A DNA stretch of 49,194 bases, taken from the NCBI GenBank assembly GCA_034432655.1, contig DAOUBP010000066.1:1-49194 (forward strand), given 5' to 3'. Below are positions 15,686 through 23,492 of the stretch, piece after piece; within the stretch, counting starts at the first letter, position 1; each line of letters starts with the position of its first letter. This DNA comes from DAOUBP01 sp034432655. Its GTDB lineage: Bacteria > Chloroflexota > Anaerolineae > CG2-30-64-16. Below the pieces are notes generated by a model, which saw only the letters and a program-made list of their open reading frames with translations, was not told the DNA's origin and did not search any database. The translations under genes were made by a program, and so were the position numbers.

Positions 15686-18600
15686 ATGCATTATGCTGAT
15701 GTCTGCGTCAACACCCCGTTAAGGACCCGGAAGCCGCCGGTCAGTGATGTTGATGAGGCCTTGGGCCGGACTTTTACCTACGCGGTGCCTGACTGGCTGG
15801 CAGGCCGGCTGGAGCCCGGCCATCTGGTCTGGGTCCCTCTTCGGGGCCGTCGGCTTCAGGGGGTGGTCCTCTCACTCTCCGCTGCTGCGCCCCAGTTCGA
15901 CGTGCACGAAATCCAGGCGCTGGTCTGGGCCCAGCCGGTCTTGACGCGGACGCAGATTGCCCTGGCGAAGTGGATCAGCGAAACCTACCTGGCGCCTCTC
16001 ATCGAATCCCTCCTCCTGATGCTGCCGGCCGGTCTGACACAACGCGGGCGCACGGTATACGTCCGCTCGGCCGGGATGCCTCCCGCTGGCCTGAATCCCA
16101 GACAGGTTACGCTGCTTGAACGCATCGCCCAACGCCCTGGTGACTGGTCGGAGATCAGCCAGGGGCTGCGCGGTGTGACGCTGCGGCACGACCTGCTGCC
16201 GCTCATCGAGATGGGACTGGTGACCCAAGAGGTCGAATTCTCGTCGCCACCACCGCGGCCGAAAACCGATCGTCAGGTGCGCCTGTTGGCCGATGCTGAG
16301 GTCATCGCGCGCGTTCTGCCGACCCTGGGCCGACCTTCTAAGCAGGCGGATGTGTTGGTGTGGCTGGAGAGAGAGACGCGGGGATACGGGGACGCGGAGA
16401 GAGGCGGTGTGCCGTCGGTGATAACGCTGGCCCAGGTGTGCAAGGCGGTGGGGTGCACCGAGGGGCCGGTGAAGGCGTTGGCGGCGCGCGGATGGGTGGC
16501 GATCGAGCGGCCTGAGCCGAAGGGCCCGGCGCAGGTCAGGCTCTTGCTGGAGGGTGACGCGCTTTTGGATGCCATCGTCGAGCTGCGGGGCGCAGCAAAG
16601 CAGCGAGCGGTGCTGCAGGCGCTGCTGGCGCACGACGGCCCGGCATGGATCGGCTGGGTGTACGCGGAGACCGGCGCGACCCTGGACACCCTGCGCGACC
16701 TGGAGGCCGCCGGGCTGATCACCGTGGCCGAGGAGATGGTCTGGCGCGATCCGCTGGCCGGCTACGAGTTCAAGCTCGACCGGCCGCCGGAACTGACCCC
16801 GGATCAGGCGCGGGTCTGGGAGCGCGTGCAGGAGGGCTTGCGAGAGAGGGAGACGCGGAGACACGGAGATGGGGAGAGGGCCAGCAAAGGGGCCTTGTAT
16901 TCCGGAATAGATGCTTCAACCGGTCTCTCTGGGCCACAAGTGCAACCGGCTGAAGCCTCGATTCCAGAGGCTGATCTGACCGTGTCTCAGGACTCCCAAG
17001 TTTACCTTCTCCACGGGGTTACCGGTTCCGGCAAGACCGAGATCTACCTGCGCGCGATTGCCGAGGTGCTGGCGCGAAGGCAGCAGGCGGTGGTGTTGGT
17101 GCCGGAGATCGCGCTGACCCCGCAGACCATCCGGCGGTTCGCGGCACGGTTCCCCGGCCAGGTGACGGTGTGGCACAGCGAGTTGGGCGAGGGTGAACGG
17201 TTCGACGTGTGGCAACGGGTGCGCGCCAACCATCCGGCCGCGCAGGTGGTAATCGGCTCCCGCTCCGCGCTCTTTTTGCCCTTCCCCAACCTGGGCGTGA
17301 TCGTGGTAGATGAGGAGCACGAGCCGTCGTACAAGCAGGAGCGCACCCCGCGCTACCATGCGCGTGCAGTGGCCATTGAGCTGGGCCGTCTCTGCGGTGC
17401 GCCGGTGATCCTGGGCAGCGCAACCCCGGCGCTGGAGACCTATTACGCGGCCAAACGTGGAGAGATAGCGCTGCTGACGCTGCCGCAGCGGATTCGCGCG
17501 GGGGAGTGGGGCAACGGTGGAAGCACTGTTGATACGACCGGAATCGCGCCTTTAGGCGGTCTCTCACATCCCCCGACGGACCGGCTAACCCTGAAGGGGG
17601 CTAACGCACAGCCTCGAGTCCAGAGCGATGAAAGACCGTCATCAGGCCAGATCACCATCTCCGCCGAGCTCCCCCCCGTGCGCATCGTGGACATGCGTCA
17701 GGAGCTGCGCGCCGGCAACCGCAGCATGTTCAGCCGCGCGCTATCATCCGGCCTGCGCCATGTGCTGAATGCCGGCCAGCAAGCGATCCTCTACCTCAAT
17801 CGGCGGGGCACGGCCAGCATCGTGTTGTGTCGGGATTGCGGCCATGTGGAAACTTGCCCGCGTTGTGCGGTGCCGCTAACTTTGCACGGCGAGGGCGAGA
17901 TGCTGCTGTGCCATCATTGCAACCGGCGCTACCCCGTGCCGACCACCTGCCCGGAATGTGGCGGCCGCCGCATCCGCCACTTCGGCGTAGGTACGGAGCG
18001 GGTGGAAGAGGCGGTCAGGCTGGAGTTCCCCGCAGCCCGGACCTTGCGTTGGGACCGGGACGTGACCGGTGCCAAAGGCAGCCACGACGCTATCCTCACG
18101 AAGTTCATCGCGCACGAGGCCGACATCCTCATCGGCACGCAGATGATCGCCAAAGGGTTGGATCTGCCTCTGGTCACCCTGGTAGGGGTCATTGCGGCCG
18201 ACACCGGCCTGTTTCTGCCCGATTTCCGCGCGGCCGAGCGCACCTTTCAACTGTTCACCCAGGTGGCCGGCCGCGCGGGCCGCAGCACCCTGGGCGGCGA
18301 GGTGATCGTGCAGACCTACCATCCCGACCATTACGCGATTGTGGCCGCCAGCAACCACGATTACGAGAGTTTCTACCGCCAGGAGATGGCGTTCCGCCGG
18401 GAGCAAGGCTACCCGCCCGTGCGTCGCCTGGCCCGCCTGGTGTACCATCACAGCCAACGCGACAAAGCGCAGGCCGAGGCGATCCGGCTGGCGAAGGCGC
18501 TGCAAGCCGCCATCGCCGAACATAACCTGGCCGACACTAACCTGATCGGCCCTGTGCCGTGCTTCTTCGCAAAGCAGAGAAATGAATATCGCTGGCAGAT

Positions 18601-18694
18601 CGTGGTGCGAGGCCCCGACCCGGCCGCGCTCCTGCGTCGCATTGCCATGCCGCTGGGCTGGCGAGTGGATGTGGACCCGGTGGATCTCTTGTGA
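15686..18694 (+). CDS. priA: Primosomal protein N' (PriA helicase), with repeat insertions
   Basis: A 1002-residue PriA, far longer than the roughly 730 of E. coli. The N-terminal DNA-binding domain (TFTYAVPDWL) is followed by a winged-helix region, the helicase P-loop GVTGSGKTEIY (about residues 445-455), DEEH (about 541) and the zinc-binding cysteines CRDCGHVETCPRC and CHHC...CPEC (residues 715-760). PriA restarts stalled replication forks. The excess length includes in-frame repeat DNA at about residues 227-242 (RETRGYGDAERGG), 384-428 (RERETRRHGDGERASKG then an inverted repeat) and 617-652. All lie between domains or in surface loops and leave the motifs intact. No strong ribosome site is visible; the start is the first ATG in frame. 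Confidence 0.94.
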   Translation: MHYADVCVNTPLRTRKPPVSDVDEALGRTFTYAVPDWLAGRLEPGHLVWVPLRGRRLQGVVLSLSAAAPQFDVHEIQALVWAQPVLTRTQIALAKWISETYLAPLIESLLLMLPAGLTQRGRTVYVRSAGMPPAGLNPRQVTLLERIAQRPGDWSEISQGLRGVTLRHDLLPLIEMGLVTQEVEFSSPPPRPKTDRQVRLLADAEVIARVLPTLGRPSKQADVLVWLERETRGYGDAERGGVPSVITLAQVCKAVGCTEGPVKALAARGWVAIERPEPKGPAQVRLLLEGDALLDAIVELRGAAKQRAVLQALLAHDGPAWIGWVYAETGATLDTLRDLEAAGLITVAEEMVWRDPLAGYEFKLDRPPELTPDQARVWERVQEGLRERETRRHGDGERASKGALYSGIDASTGLSGPQVQPAEASIPEADLTVSQDSQVYLLHGVTGSGKTEIYLRAIAEVLARRQQAVVLVPEIALTPQTIRRFAARFPGQVTVWHSELGEGERFDVWQRVRANHPAAQVVIGSRSALFLPFPNLGVIVVDEEHEPSYKQERTPRYHARAVAIELGRLCGAPVILGSATPALETYYAAKRGEIALLTLPQRIRAGEWGNGGSTVDTTGIAPLGGLSHPPTDRLTLKGANAQPRVQSDERPSSGQITISAELPPVRIVDMRQELRAGNRSMFSRALSSGLRHVLNAGQQAILYLNRRGTASIVLCRDCGHVETCPRCAVPLTLHGEGEMLLCHHCNRRYPVPTTCPECGGRRIRHFGVGTERVEEAVRLEFPAARTLRWDRDVTGAKGSHDAILTKFIAHEADILIGTQMIAKGLDLPLVTLVGVIAADTGLFLPDFRAAERTFQLFTQVAGRAGRSTLGGEVIVQTYHPDHYAIVAASNHDYESFYRQEMAFRREQGYPPVRRLARLVYHHSQRDKAQAEAIRLAKALQAAIAEHNLADTNLIGPVPCFFAKQRNEYRWQIVVRGPDPAALLRRIAMPLGWRVDVDPVDLL
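16837..16968. repeat. In-frame repeats within priA: purine tract plus 68-bp inverted repeat
   Basis: A GAGACGCGGAGACACGGAG-type purine tract (16837-16881; a shorter relative is at 16368-16402) is followed by an imperfect inverted repeat whose arms are 16901-16923 and 16946-16968. The right arm ends CCTCGATTCCAGA, also the end of the 22226-22314 copy in another gene, and the arms resemble the intergenic hairpin at 18722-18770. Translation reads through without a stop. Confidence 0.75.
17537..17624. repeat. 88-bp dispersed repeat, in frame within priA
   Basis: Begins ACCGGAATCGCGCC and TTTAGGCGGTCTC, contains ACCGGCTAACCCTGAAG and ends CAGCCTCGAGTCCAGA. A copy with the same order of blocks and nearly the same length is at 22226-22314 inside the rRNA methyltransferase gene, where it is read on the opposite strand. 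Confidence 0.8.
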
Positions 18695-18721
18695 TCCAGC
18701 CGTAACGCGAAATTCATTTCG

Positions 18722-18770
18722 CTGGGATCGAACCTTCAGCCGGTCATCCCGCTTGAAGGCTCGATCCCAG
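18722..18770. repeat. Hairpin repeat after priA
   Basis: CTGGGATCGAACCTTCA (18722-18738) pairs with TGAAGGCTCGATCCCAG (18754-18770) with one G-T/A-C type mismatch and a 15-base loop. It belongs to the same family as the elements inside priA. It could help end the priA transcript but lacks a T-tract. Confidence 0.8.
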
Positions 18771-18941
18771 AGCGCCTTTGATGAAAGCGACACAAGCACC
18801 CTGGGCGGAGGACGATAGCCCCGAGTCGAAGGGCGGCCATCGCGGCAGACGCATCCTTCAACTGGTCGTTATTCGTTCAGCATGTTGTCTTGCAGACCCG
18901 CTGAAGATGCTGAGTTGGATAGTCATGTCGAAGGATGGTTT

Positions 18942-19478
18942 ATGGAACTGAAACGCTGGAACCTGCTTCTGTTCGTGTTACTCCTCGTCGGCCTGGCCTG
19001 GATCTGGGTTAACCGGGTTCCCGGCGACGCGACAAATGCTTCTGCCGGCCTGCCGCCCGCGCCGGCCGTCGGCCATCCCGCGCCCGACTTCAGCCTGACT
19101 ACGCTTTCAGGCGAGCCGTTCACCCTGTCCGGGCTGCGCGGCACGCCGGTGGTGCTGAACTTCTGGGCCACCTGGTGTCCGCCCTGCCGCGCCGAGCTGC
19201 CGGAGCTCCAGGCCGCCAGCGAACGACTGGCCGGCCAGGTTGCCATCATCGGCGTGAACCAGGCCGAGGCGCCGGCCGAAGTGAAGGCATTCGTGACCAG
19301 CCTGGGCCTCACCTTCCCCATGCCGCTGGATGTAAACGCGGACGCCTCCCGCCTCTACGCGGTGCGCAGCCTGCCCACCACCTTTTTCATTGATCGCCAG
19401 GGCATCATCCGGCATATCCAGATCGGCCCGGTGACGGAAGCGACGCTGCAGCAGATGTTGAGGACAGTGTATCCGTGA
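18942..19478 (+). CDS. TlpA/ResA-type membrane-anchored thioredoxin
   Basis: A 178-residue protein with one N-terminal transmembrane segment (residues 7-23) and an extracytoplasmic thioredoxin fold. The redox centre is WCPPC with C79 and C82, in FWATWCPPCRAELPEL, and the cis-proline segment is SLPTTFFID. Such proteins reduce disulfides in cytochrome c maturation or other exported proteins. The ATG at 18942 is preferred because AAGGATGG lies before it and the signal anchor starts directly after; longer frames add an unlikely polar leader. Its stop codon touches a heptamer repeat array. Confidence 0.92.
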   Translation: MELKRWNLLLFVLLLVGLAWIWVNRVPGDATNASAGLPPAPAVGHPAPDFSLTTLSGEPFTLSGLRGTPVVLNFWATWCPPCRAELPELQAASERLAGQVAIIGVNQAEAPAEVKAFVTSLGLTFPMPLDVNADASRLYAVRSLPTTFFIDRQGIIRHIQIGPVTEATLQQMLRTVYP

Positions 19479-19678
19479 TACTGCGTACTGCGTACTGCGT
19501 ACTGCGTACTGCGTATTGCGTATTGCGTACTGCGTACTGCGTACTGCGTAACTGCGTCTGTGGTACCAGACTGCGCAACACAGAGTGCGGAGTACGGAAT
19601 ACGGAATACGAAATACGGAGTACGAAATACGGAATACGAAATACGGAATACGAAATACGAAGTACGAAATACGGAGTT
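19479..19678. repeat. Inverted arrays of heptamer repeats (TAYTGCG / CGRARTA)
   Basis: Ten tandem heptamers of TACTGCG or TATTGCG (19479-19548) are followed after 39 bases by thirteen heptamers of CGGAATA, CGAAATA or CGGAGTA (19588-19678) in the opposite sense. The arms can form a long imperfect hairpin. The last unit, CGGAGTT, supplies a GGAG ribosome site for the next gene. Confidence 0.93.
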
Positions 19679-19684
19679 CAACCC

Positions 19685-20467
19685 ATGCTACCTGTTTTAC
19701 AACTCGGCCCACTTTCCCTCCCCACTTATCCGCTGTCCTTATTGTTAGCCGGGTGGATCGCGTTGGAGGTGGGTGCGCGGGCGGCGCGGCGGCTGGGGAT
19801 GGACGGCGACCATGTGTATAACGCGGGGCTGTACGGGCTGGTCGCGGGGATCGTGGCCGCCCGGTTCGGGCACGTGATCGCGTACTGGCCCGCGTACCGG
19901 GCGCAGCCGTTGGAGATCTTCGGGTTCAACACCAGCGCGTTCCTGCTCTGGCCGGGGATCGTGGCCGCGCTGGCGGTGGCCGGCTGGTACATCTACCGCC
20001 GCCAATTGTCGGCCGCGAAGATGCTGGACGCCGTCGCGCCGGGGCTGTTGATCGGCGTTGCGGTCGCCGGGGTCGGCGCGTTGCTGGCCGGCCGCGCTTA
20101 CGGCGCGCCGGCAAACCTGCCGTGGGCGGTGAACCTGTGGGGCGTGGCGCGGCACCCCAGCCAGGCTTACGAGGCGCTGGCCGCGCTGGCCGTGGCGCTG
20201 GTGGTGCTGCACATGATCCGGCGCGGGAGCCGTCCCGGCGCCGCAGCCCTGGTCGCGCTGGCCGGCTACGGGCTGAGCCGCTGGCTGCTGGAGCCGTTCC
20301 GGGCGCCGGAGGTGAGCCCGGTCATGCTCGGCGGGTTGCGCGCGGCGCAGGTGTGGGGGTTGGGGGTCGCGCTGGCGGCGTTGTGGGGGCTGCGGCGGCT
20401 GACTGTTGGCGGAACAAAGAAGGATGTCGCGGCGCGTTTTGTTTACCCACCATCGGACGGACGATAG
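19685..20467 (+). CDS. Lgt-like (prolipoprotein diacylglyceryl transferase-like) membrane protein, atypical active site
   Basis: A 260-residue protein with about seven hydrophobic segments. GPLSLPTYPLSLLLAGW near the N-terminus, PANLPWAVNLWG and HPSQAYEAL (about residues 157-165) recall Lgt, which attaches diacylglycerol to prolipoproteins. The Lgt signature GGRIGNFING is replaced by GVGALLAGRAYG, and no HGG of the catalytic histidine loop is seen (the region reads NTSAFLLWPG). It is therefore either a divergent or an inactive paralogue. The ATG at 19685 follows a repeat-derived GGAG; upstream in-frame sequence is repeat DNA. Its end overlaps the convergent YqeC-MocA gene by 25 bases. Confidence 0.72.
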   Translation: MLPVLQLGPLSLPTYPLSLLLAGWIALEVGARAARRLGMDGDHVYNAGLYGLVAGIVAARFGHVIAYWPAYRAQPLEIFGFNTSAFLLWPGIVAALAVAGWYIYRRQLSAAKMLDAVAPGLLIGVAVAGVGALLAGRAYGAPANLPWAVNLWGVARHPSQAYEALAALAVALVVLHMIRRGSRPGAAALVALAGYGLSRWLLEPFRAPEVSPVMLGGLRAAQVWGLGVALAALWGLRRLTVGGTKKDVAARFVYPPSDGR

Positions 20468-21840
20468 TCAGCGGCCGTGTCAATATCCTGCAGGATCTCC
20501 GGCGACGGCCAGTCCACCCAGGCGATCTCGTCCCGGTGCGCCTCGATGATCGGCCGCGCGCCGATGTCCCCCTCGAGCCCGGCGAACGCCGGGAAGGTGG
20601 CCCGGTCGAACAGCACCGGGTTGCCGCGCTGGCCTTTGTGCCGCGGGGCCACCACCGGCGCCAGGGTCTCGCGATGGCGCTGGATCAGGGCGGTGAGCAG
20701 CTCAGGCGTGACGCCGGGCTGGTCGGCCAGCAGGAAGAGGACCGCGGAGACCTCACCCCCTGGCCCCCTCCCTTGCGCCGTCAACTCAGGCGAGGAGGAA
20801 GGGGGGGTGAGGACCCCTGCCAGCCCCGCCCTCACGCTGCGGCTCTGGCCCGCGGCCCAATCGGGGACAGGAATGATTTGCGGGGCAGAAATCTCTGACA
20901 GCGCGGCGATTACCCGCTCTGCCTCCGCGCCCACGGTGACCGCAACGCGGGCGATATCGGGACAGGCCAACGCTTGGGCCGTCACATGAGCCACCAGGGG
21001 CACGCCGCGCCAGGGCAGCACCTGCTTCAGGCTGCCGAAGCGCCGTGCTTCGCCCGCGGCCAGCACCACCGCACCGACGCGGCCCCAGACCTCCCGCACT
21101 GGGTCGGGTTCGGCCACCGCGGCGATGAGGACGCTGTCCACGTGCGGCTGGGCCAGCAGCAGCCGGGCGATCTGGCGGGCCGCGGGCAGGCGCGCGTCGG
21201 TGACTTTGTTCAGGATGGGCACGAGCCGGCCGCGGGCGGGCAGCCCTTTGGCCCCGCCGTCGGGATGCGCCAGCACAGCCGCGATCATCTCCGGCGTCAC
21301 CGGGTCGCCCAGGGCCGCGCCGGTCAATGCCGCCACCAGACCGGGCCGGTGGACATGCGCCTCGTCCAGCGGCCGGCCCAGCACGTCCAGGCCGACCATC
21401 GGCGCGACGACCGTGGCGCTGGCGGGGATCACCGGCTCGTGGGGGGCAGGCGCTTTGAACGGCAGCCGTCGTGAGCCGTCGGCCTCCACGATCACGGCAT
21501 CTACAGCCGGATGCGCGGCGACGCGGTCGAGCAGCTCCGGCGGCACGCCCTGCACTTTGTCCTCCTCGACGATGGCGCCGCCCGCGATCAGCACATGGCC
21601 GTGCTCGGCCAGTGCGCCGCCCAATTGCGCCAGCAACGCGCCCTCGCCCTCCAGCATCAGGCGCGCCGGCGCGCGTTCCATCTGCGACACGAAAATCCTG
21701 GTGGTCATGGTGCTGACCACGCGGCGCTCGGCCGCGGCCAGTTCATCGGCCAGGCGGAACATGGCGGTGGTCTTGCCGCCGCCGCCGACCAGGACGACGA
21801 CGTCTTTGGGTTGGACGCGCAGGGCAGTTGAGAGTAACAT
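20443..21840 (-). CDS. YqeC-MocA fusion: molybdenum-hydroxylase accessory protein and Mo-cofactor cytidylyltransferase
   Basis: A 465-residue two-domain protein. Residues 1-250 match YqeC, the accessory protein linked to selenium-dependent molybdenum hydroxylases, with P-loop VGGGGKTT (19-26) and VIVEADGSRRLPFKAP (about 117-132). Residues about 255-465 are a MocA-type nucleotidyltransferase with LAAGEARRFGSLKQVLPW (260-277) and LLADQP; MocA converts molybdopterin to the CMP-dinucleotide form used by xanthine-dehydrogenase-type enzymes. An insertion at residues 344-365 (TPPSSSPELTAQ, then GRGPGGEVS) is repeat DNA within the second domain. The ATG at 21840 has GGAG upstream. E. coli keeps yqeC and mocA separate but adjacent. 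It probably matures the hydroxylase encoded at 31.8-35.6 kb. Confidence 0.88.
   Translation of the reverse strand: MLLSTALRVQPKDVVVLVGGGGKTTAMFRLADELAAAERRVVSTMTTRIFVSQMERAPARLMLEGEGALLAQLGGALAEHGHVLIAGGAIVEEDKVQGVPPELLDRVAAHPAVDAVIVEADGSRRLPFKAPAPHEPVIPASATVVAPMVGLDVLGRPLDEAHVHRPGLVAALTGAALGDPVTPEMIAAVLAHPDGGAKGLPARGRLVPILNKVTDARLPAARQIARLLLAQPHVDSVLIAAVAEPDPVREVWGRVGAVVLAAGEARRFGSLKQVLPWRGVPLVAHVTAQALACPDIARVAVTVGAEAERVIAALSEISAPQIIPVPDWAAGQSRSVRAGLAGVLTPPSSSPELTAQGRGPGGEVSAVLFLLADQPGVTPELLTALIQRHRETLAPVVAPRHKGQRGNPVLFDRATFPAFAGLEGDIGARPIIEAHRDEIAWVDWPSPEILQDIDTAADYRPSDGG
20750..20812. repeat. 63-bp inverted repeat in frame within the MocA domain
   Basis: CCTCACCCCC (20751-20760) and GGGGGTGAGG (20803-20812) are the complementary ends; the length is 21 codons. 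It belongs to the class that encodes LTPGPS-like peptides in one frame and TPPSSSPEL here. Confidence 0.7.
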
Positions 21841-21858
21841 CAAAGGCTCCAGAGCGGA

Positions 21859-23448
21859 TCAATCGTTTCGGCGTAGCCCTTTGGGATAACGGCTCTTCAG
21901 GCGGCCGGCCACACGCTTGCCCCAGCCGACCGGAAAGCCGTCTACCGCAACCAGCGTCCAGCCGTCTTCGCCGGGGCTGGTCAAGGTCTCCCCGCGCAAA
22001 TACGCGGCCAACGCCGGGTCATCGGCATGAAGATCGAGCACGCGCTGCGCGTCCTGGGCCCTCAACCCCAGCGCCAGGGCGTGCGACGGTTCGAAGCGGT
22101 CCTTTTTCACCGTGCCCAGCCACCAACCGGGATGTAGATAGCGCAGCCCGGTCAGATCAGGCAGGCCGGCCGGCAGCGCGTACAAATAAGAACCGACCAG
22201 GGCCAGAGTCATTGAACCCTCGGTGTCTGGGCTCGAGCCTTCAGGCGGTCTGGCACTCCGATGCGAGAAACCGGCTAACGCTAAAGAGGGCTGGCGCACA
22301 GCCTCGATTCCAGAACAGGCGCCGGTGACTGTCAGCGTTGTTGCGCAGAAGGAGCGGAAAGCCTCTTCGACCGGTTTGGGTAGCTTCCCCGGCCGCCAGG
22401 GGCTGACCGGCGGAGGCGGCGGCGCGTCGGCGGCCAGGCGCAGCACGGCGATGAAATGGCCCTCGCCCGGCGCCCGGTGCGGCCACAGGCGGACGACGCA
22501 GGTAGAGACGTTGCATGCAACATTGGTAGAGACGTTGCATGCAACGTCTCTACCAACGTCTCTACACACGCCATGGGCGAAGCCGGGGCGCTGGGGCAGC
22601 GCGACAAGCTCAAATTCGGGGTGAGCAGCCAGGAAGCGGGCGACCGTACCCTCGTTCTCTTCCGGGTTGAAGGTGCAGGTGGCATAGGCCAGCCGGCCGC
22701 CGGGGCGCACCAGCCGCGCGGCGTGCTCCAGGATGGCGGTCTGCCGCAACGCGCAGCCGCGCACCAGCGCCGGCGTCCATTCGCGGCGCGCGGCCTCGCC
22801 TTTGCGCATCATCCCCTCGCCGGAGCAGGGCGCATCCACCAACACGGCATCGAAGAAGCCGGGGAGGCGCTCGGCCAGCCGCTCCGGCGTTTCGTTGGTC
22901 ACGGCGACGTTGTGCGCGCCCCAGCGCTCCAGGTTGCCGGCCAGCTCCCAGGCCCGTTGGGGGTGGATCTCGTTGGCGATCAGCAGGCCCTGGCCCTGCA
23001 TCAGGCTGGCGATGTGGGTCGCCTTGCCGCCGGGCGCGGCCGCCAGGTCCAGCACCCGTTCGCCGGGCTGTGGCGCCAGCAGCTCGGCCACGGCCATCGC
23101 CGATGGGTCTTGCAGATAGTAGAGGCCGGCCGCGTGGTAGGGGTGCTTGCCGGGGGTAGCAGCCTGGCGACCGAGGTCACGGCTACCCTCGCGAAGTCTG
23201 CCTGCGCAGACTGCCTCAGCCGATGGCTCTCTGCATTCTGGACGGATCTCAAATCCGGCCGGGCACCACGGAACCGGCGACAAGTTGAATGGCGCTAACC
23301 GCTGAAAATCCTCCGGGCTGATCTTCAGCGTGTTCACCCGCAGGCCAACGCTCGGCGCTGCATCATAGCTCGCCAGGAACGCAGGGTACTCATCGCCGAG
23401 CAGCGCGGCCATGTATTTCAAGAAGGCGGGAGGAATCGCAATATCCAT
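21859..23448 (-). CDS. RsmF/NSUN-type rRNA (cytosine-C5) methyltransferase with three repeat insertions
   Basis: A 529-residue SAM-dependent RNA m5C methyltransferase. The N-terminal PUA-like lead (PPAFLKYMAALLGDEYPAF) precedes LDLAAAPGGKATHIASLM (SAM loop), the release cysteine in DAPCSGEGMM and the catalytic cysteine in YATCTFNPEENEG. The C-terminal RNA-binding part resembles RsmF. Three stretches are repeat DNA: about residues 71-101 (RPECREPSAEAVCAG..), 294-316 (GRDVACNVSTNVACNVST) and 379-408 (GIEAVRQPSLALAGFSHR). Without them the length is close to usual for the family. The ATG at 23448 is chosen because homology starts there; upstream codons are heptamer repeat. It lies 18 bases before the YqeC-MocA start. 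Confidence 0.9.
   Translation of the reverse strand: MDIAIPPAFLKYMAALLGDEYPAFLASYDAAPSVGLRVNTLKISPEDFQRLAPFNLSPVPWCPAGFEIRPECREPSAEAVCAGRLREGSRDLGRQAATPGKHPYHAAGLYYLQDPSAMAVAELLAPQPGERVLDLAAAPGGKATHIASLMQGQGLLIANEIHPQRAWELAGNLERWGAHNVAVTNETPERLAERLPGFFDAVLVDAPCSGEGMMRKGEAARREWTPALVRGCALRQTAILEHAARLVRPGGRLAYATCTFNPEENEGTVARFLAAHPEFELVALPQRPGFAHGVCRDVGRDVACNVSTNVACNVSTCVVRLWPHRAPGEGHFIAVLRLAADAPPPPPVSPWRPGKLPKPVEEAFRSFCATTLTVTGACSGIEAVRQPSLALAGFSHRSARPPEGSSPDTEGSMTLALVGSYLYALPAGLPDLTGLRYLHPGWWLGTVKKDRFEPSHALALGLRAQDAQRVLDLHADDPALAAYLRGETLTSPGEDGWTLVAVDGFPVGWGKRVAGRLKSRYPKGLRRND
22226..22314. repeat. 89-bp dispersed repeat, second copy (in the rRNA methyltransferase gene)
   Basis: The plus-strand order is TCTGGGCTCGAGCC, TTCAGGCGGTCT, ACCGGCTAACGCTAAAG, and finally CAGCCTCGATTCCAGA. 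It corresponds block by block to 17537-17624 in priA. Confidence 0.8.
22502..22565. repeat. Compound palindrome of GTAGAGACGTTGCA half-sites
   Basis: A perfect 28-bp palindrome (22526-22553, half-site GTAGAGACGTTGCA) is flanked by a 20-base partial copy (22502-22521) and CAACGTCTCTAC (22554-22565). Further copies occur at 40083-40128 and 43679-43706, each inside a gene. Confidence 0.95.
23146..23235. repeat. Inverted-repeat insertion in the rRNA methyltransferase gene
   Basis: Contains GGGTAGC...GCTACCC (about 23155-23190) and the palindrome-like AGTCTGCCTGCGCAGACT just after. It encodes about 30 residues that interrupt the expected link between PAGFEI and GKHPYHAAGLYYLQDP. Boundaries are approximate. 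Confidence 0.6.
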
Positions 23449-23492
23449 AACTTTGGAACAGGTCCAGAACGCATTACGAAATACGCAGTACG

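Noticed and set aside
19479..19678. A CRISPR array or coding repeat
   Set aside because: Units are seven bases without unique spacers and no cas genes are present. The peptides (YCVLRTAYCVLRT and similar) are translations of heptamers.
19475..19684. An N-terminal extension of the Lgt-like protein through the heptamer array
   Set aside because: The extension is only translated repeat, and a ribosome site precedes the ATG at 19685.
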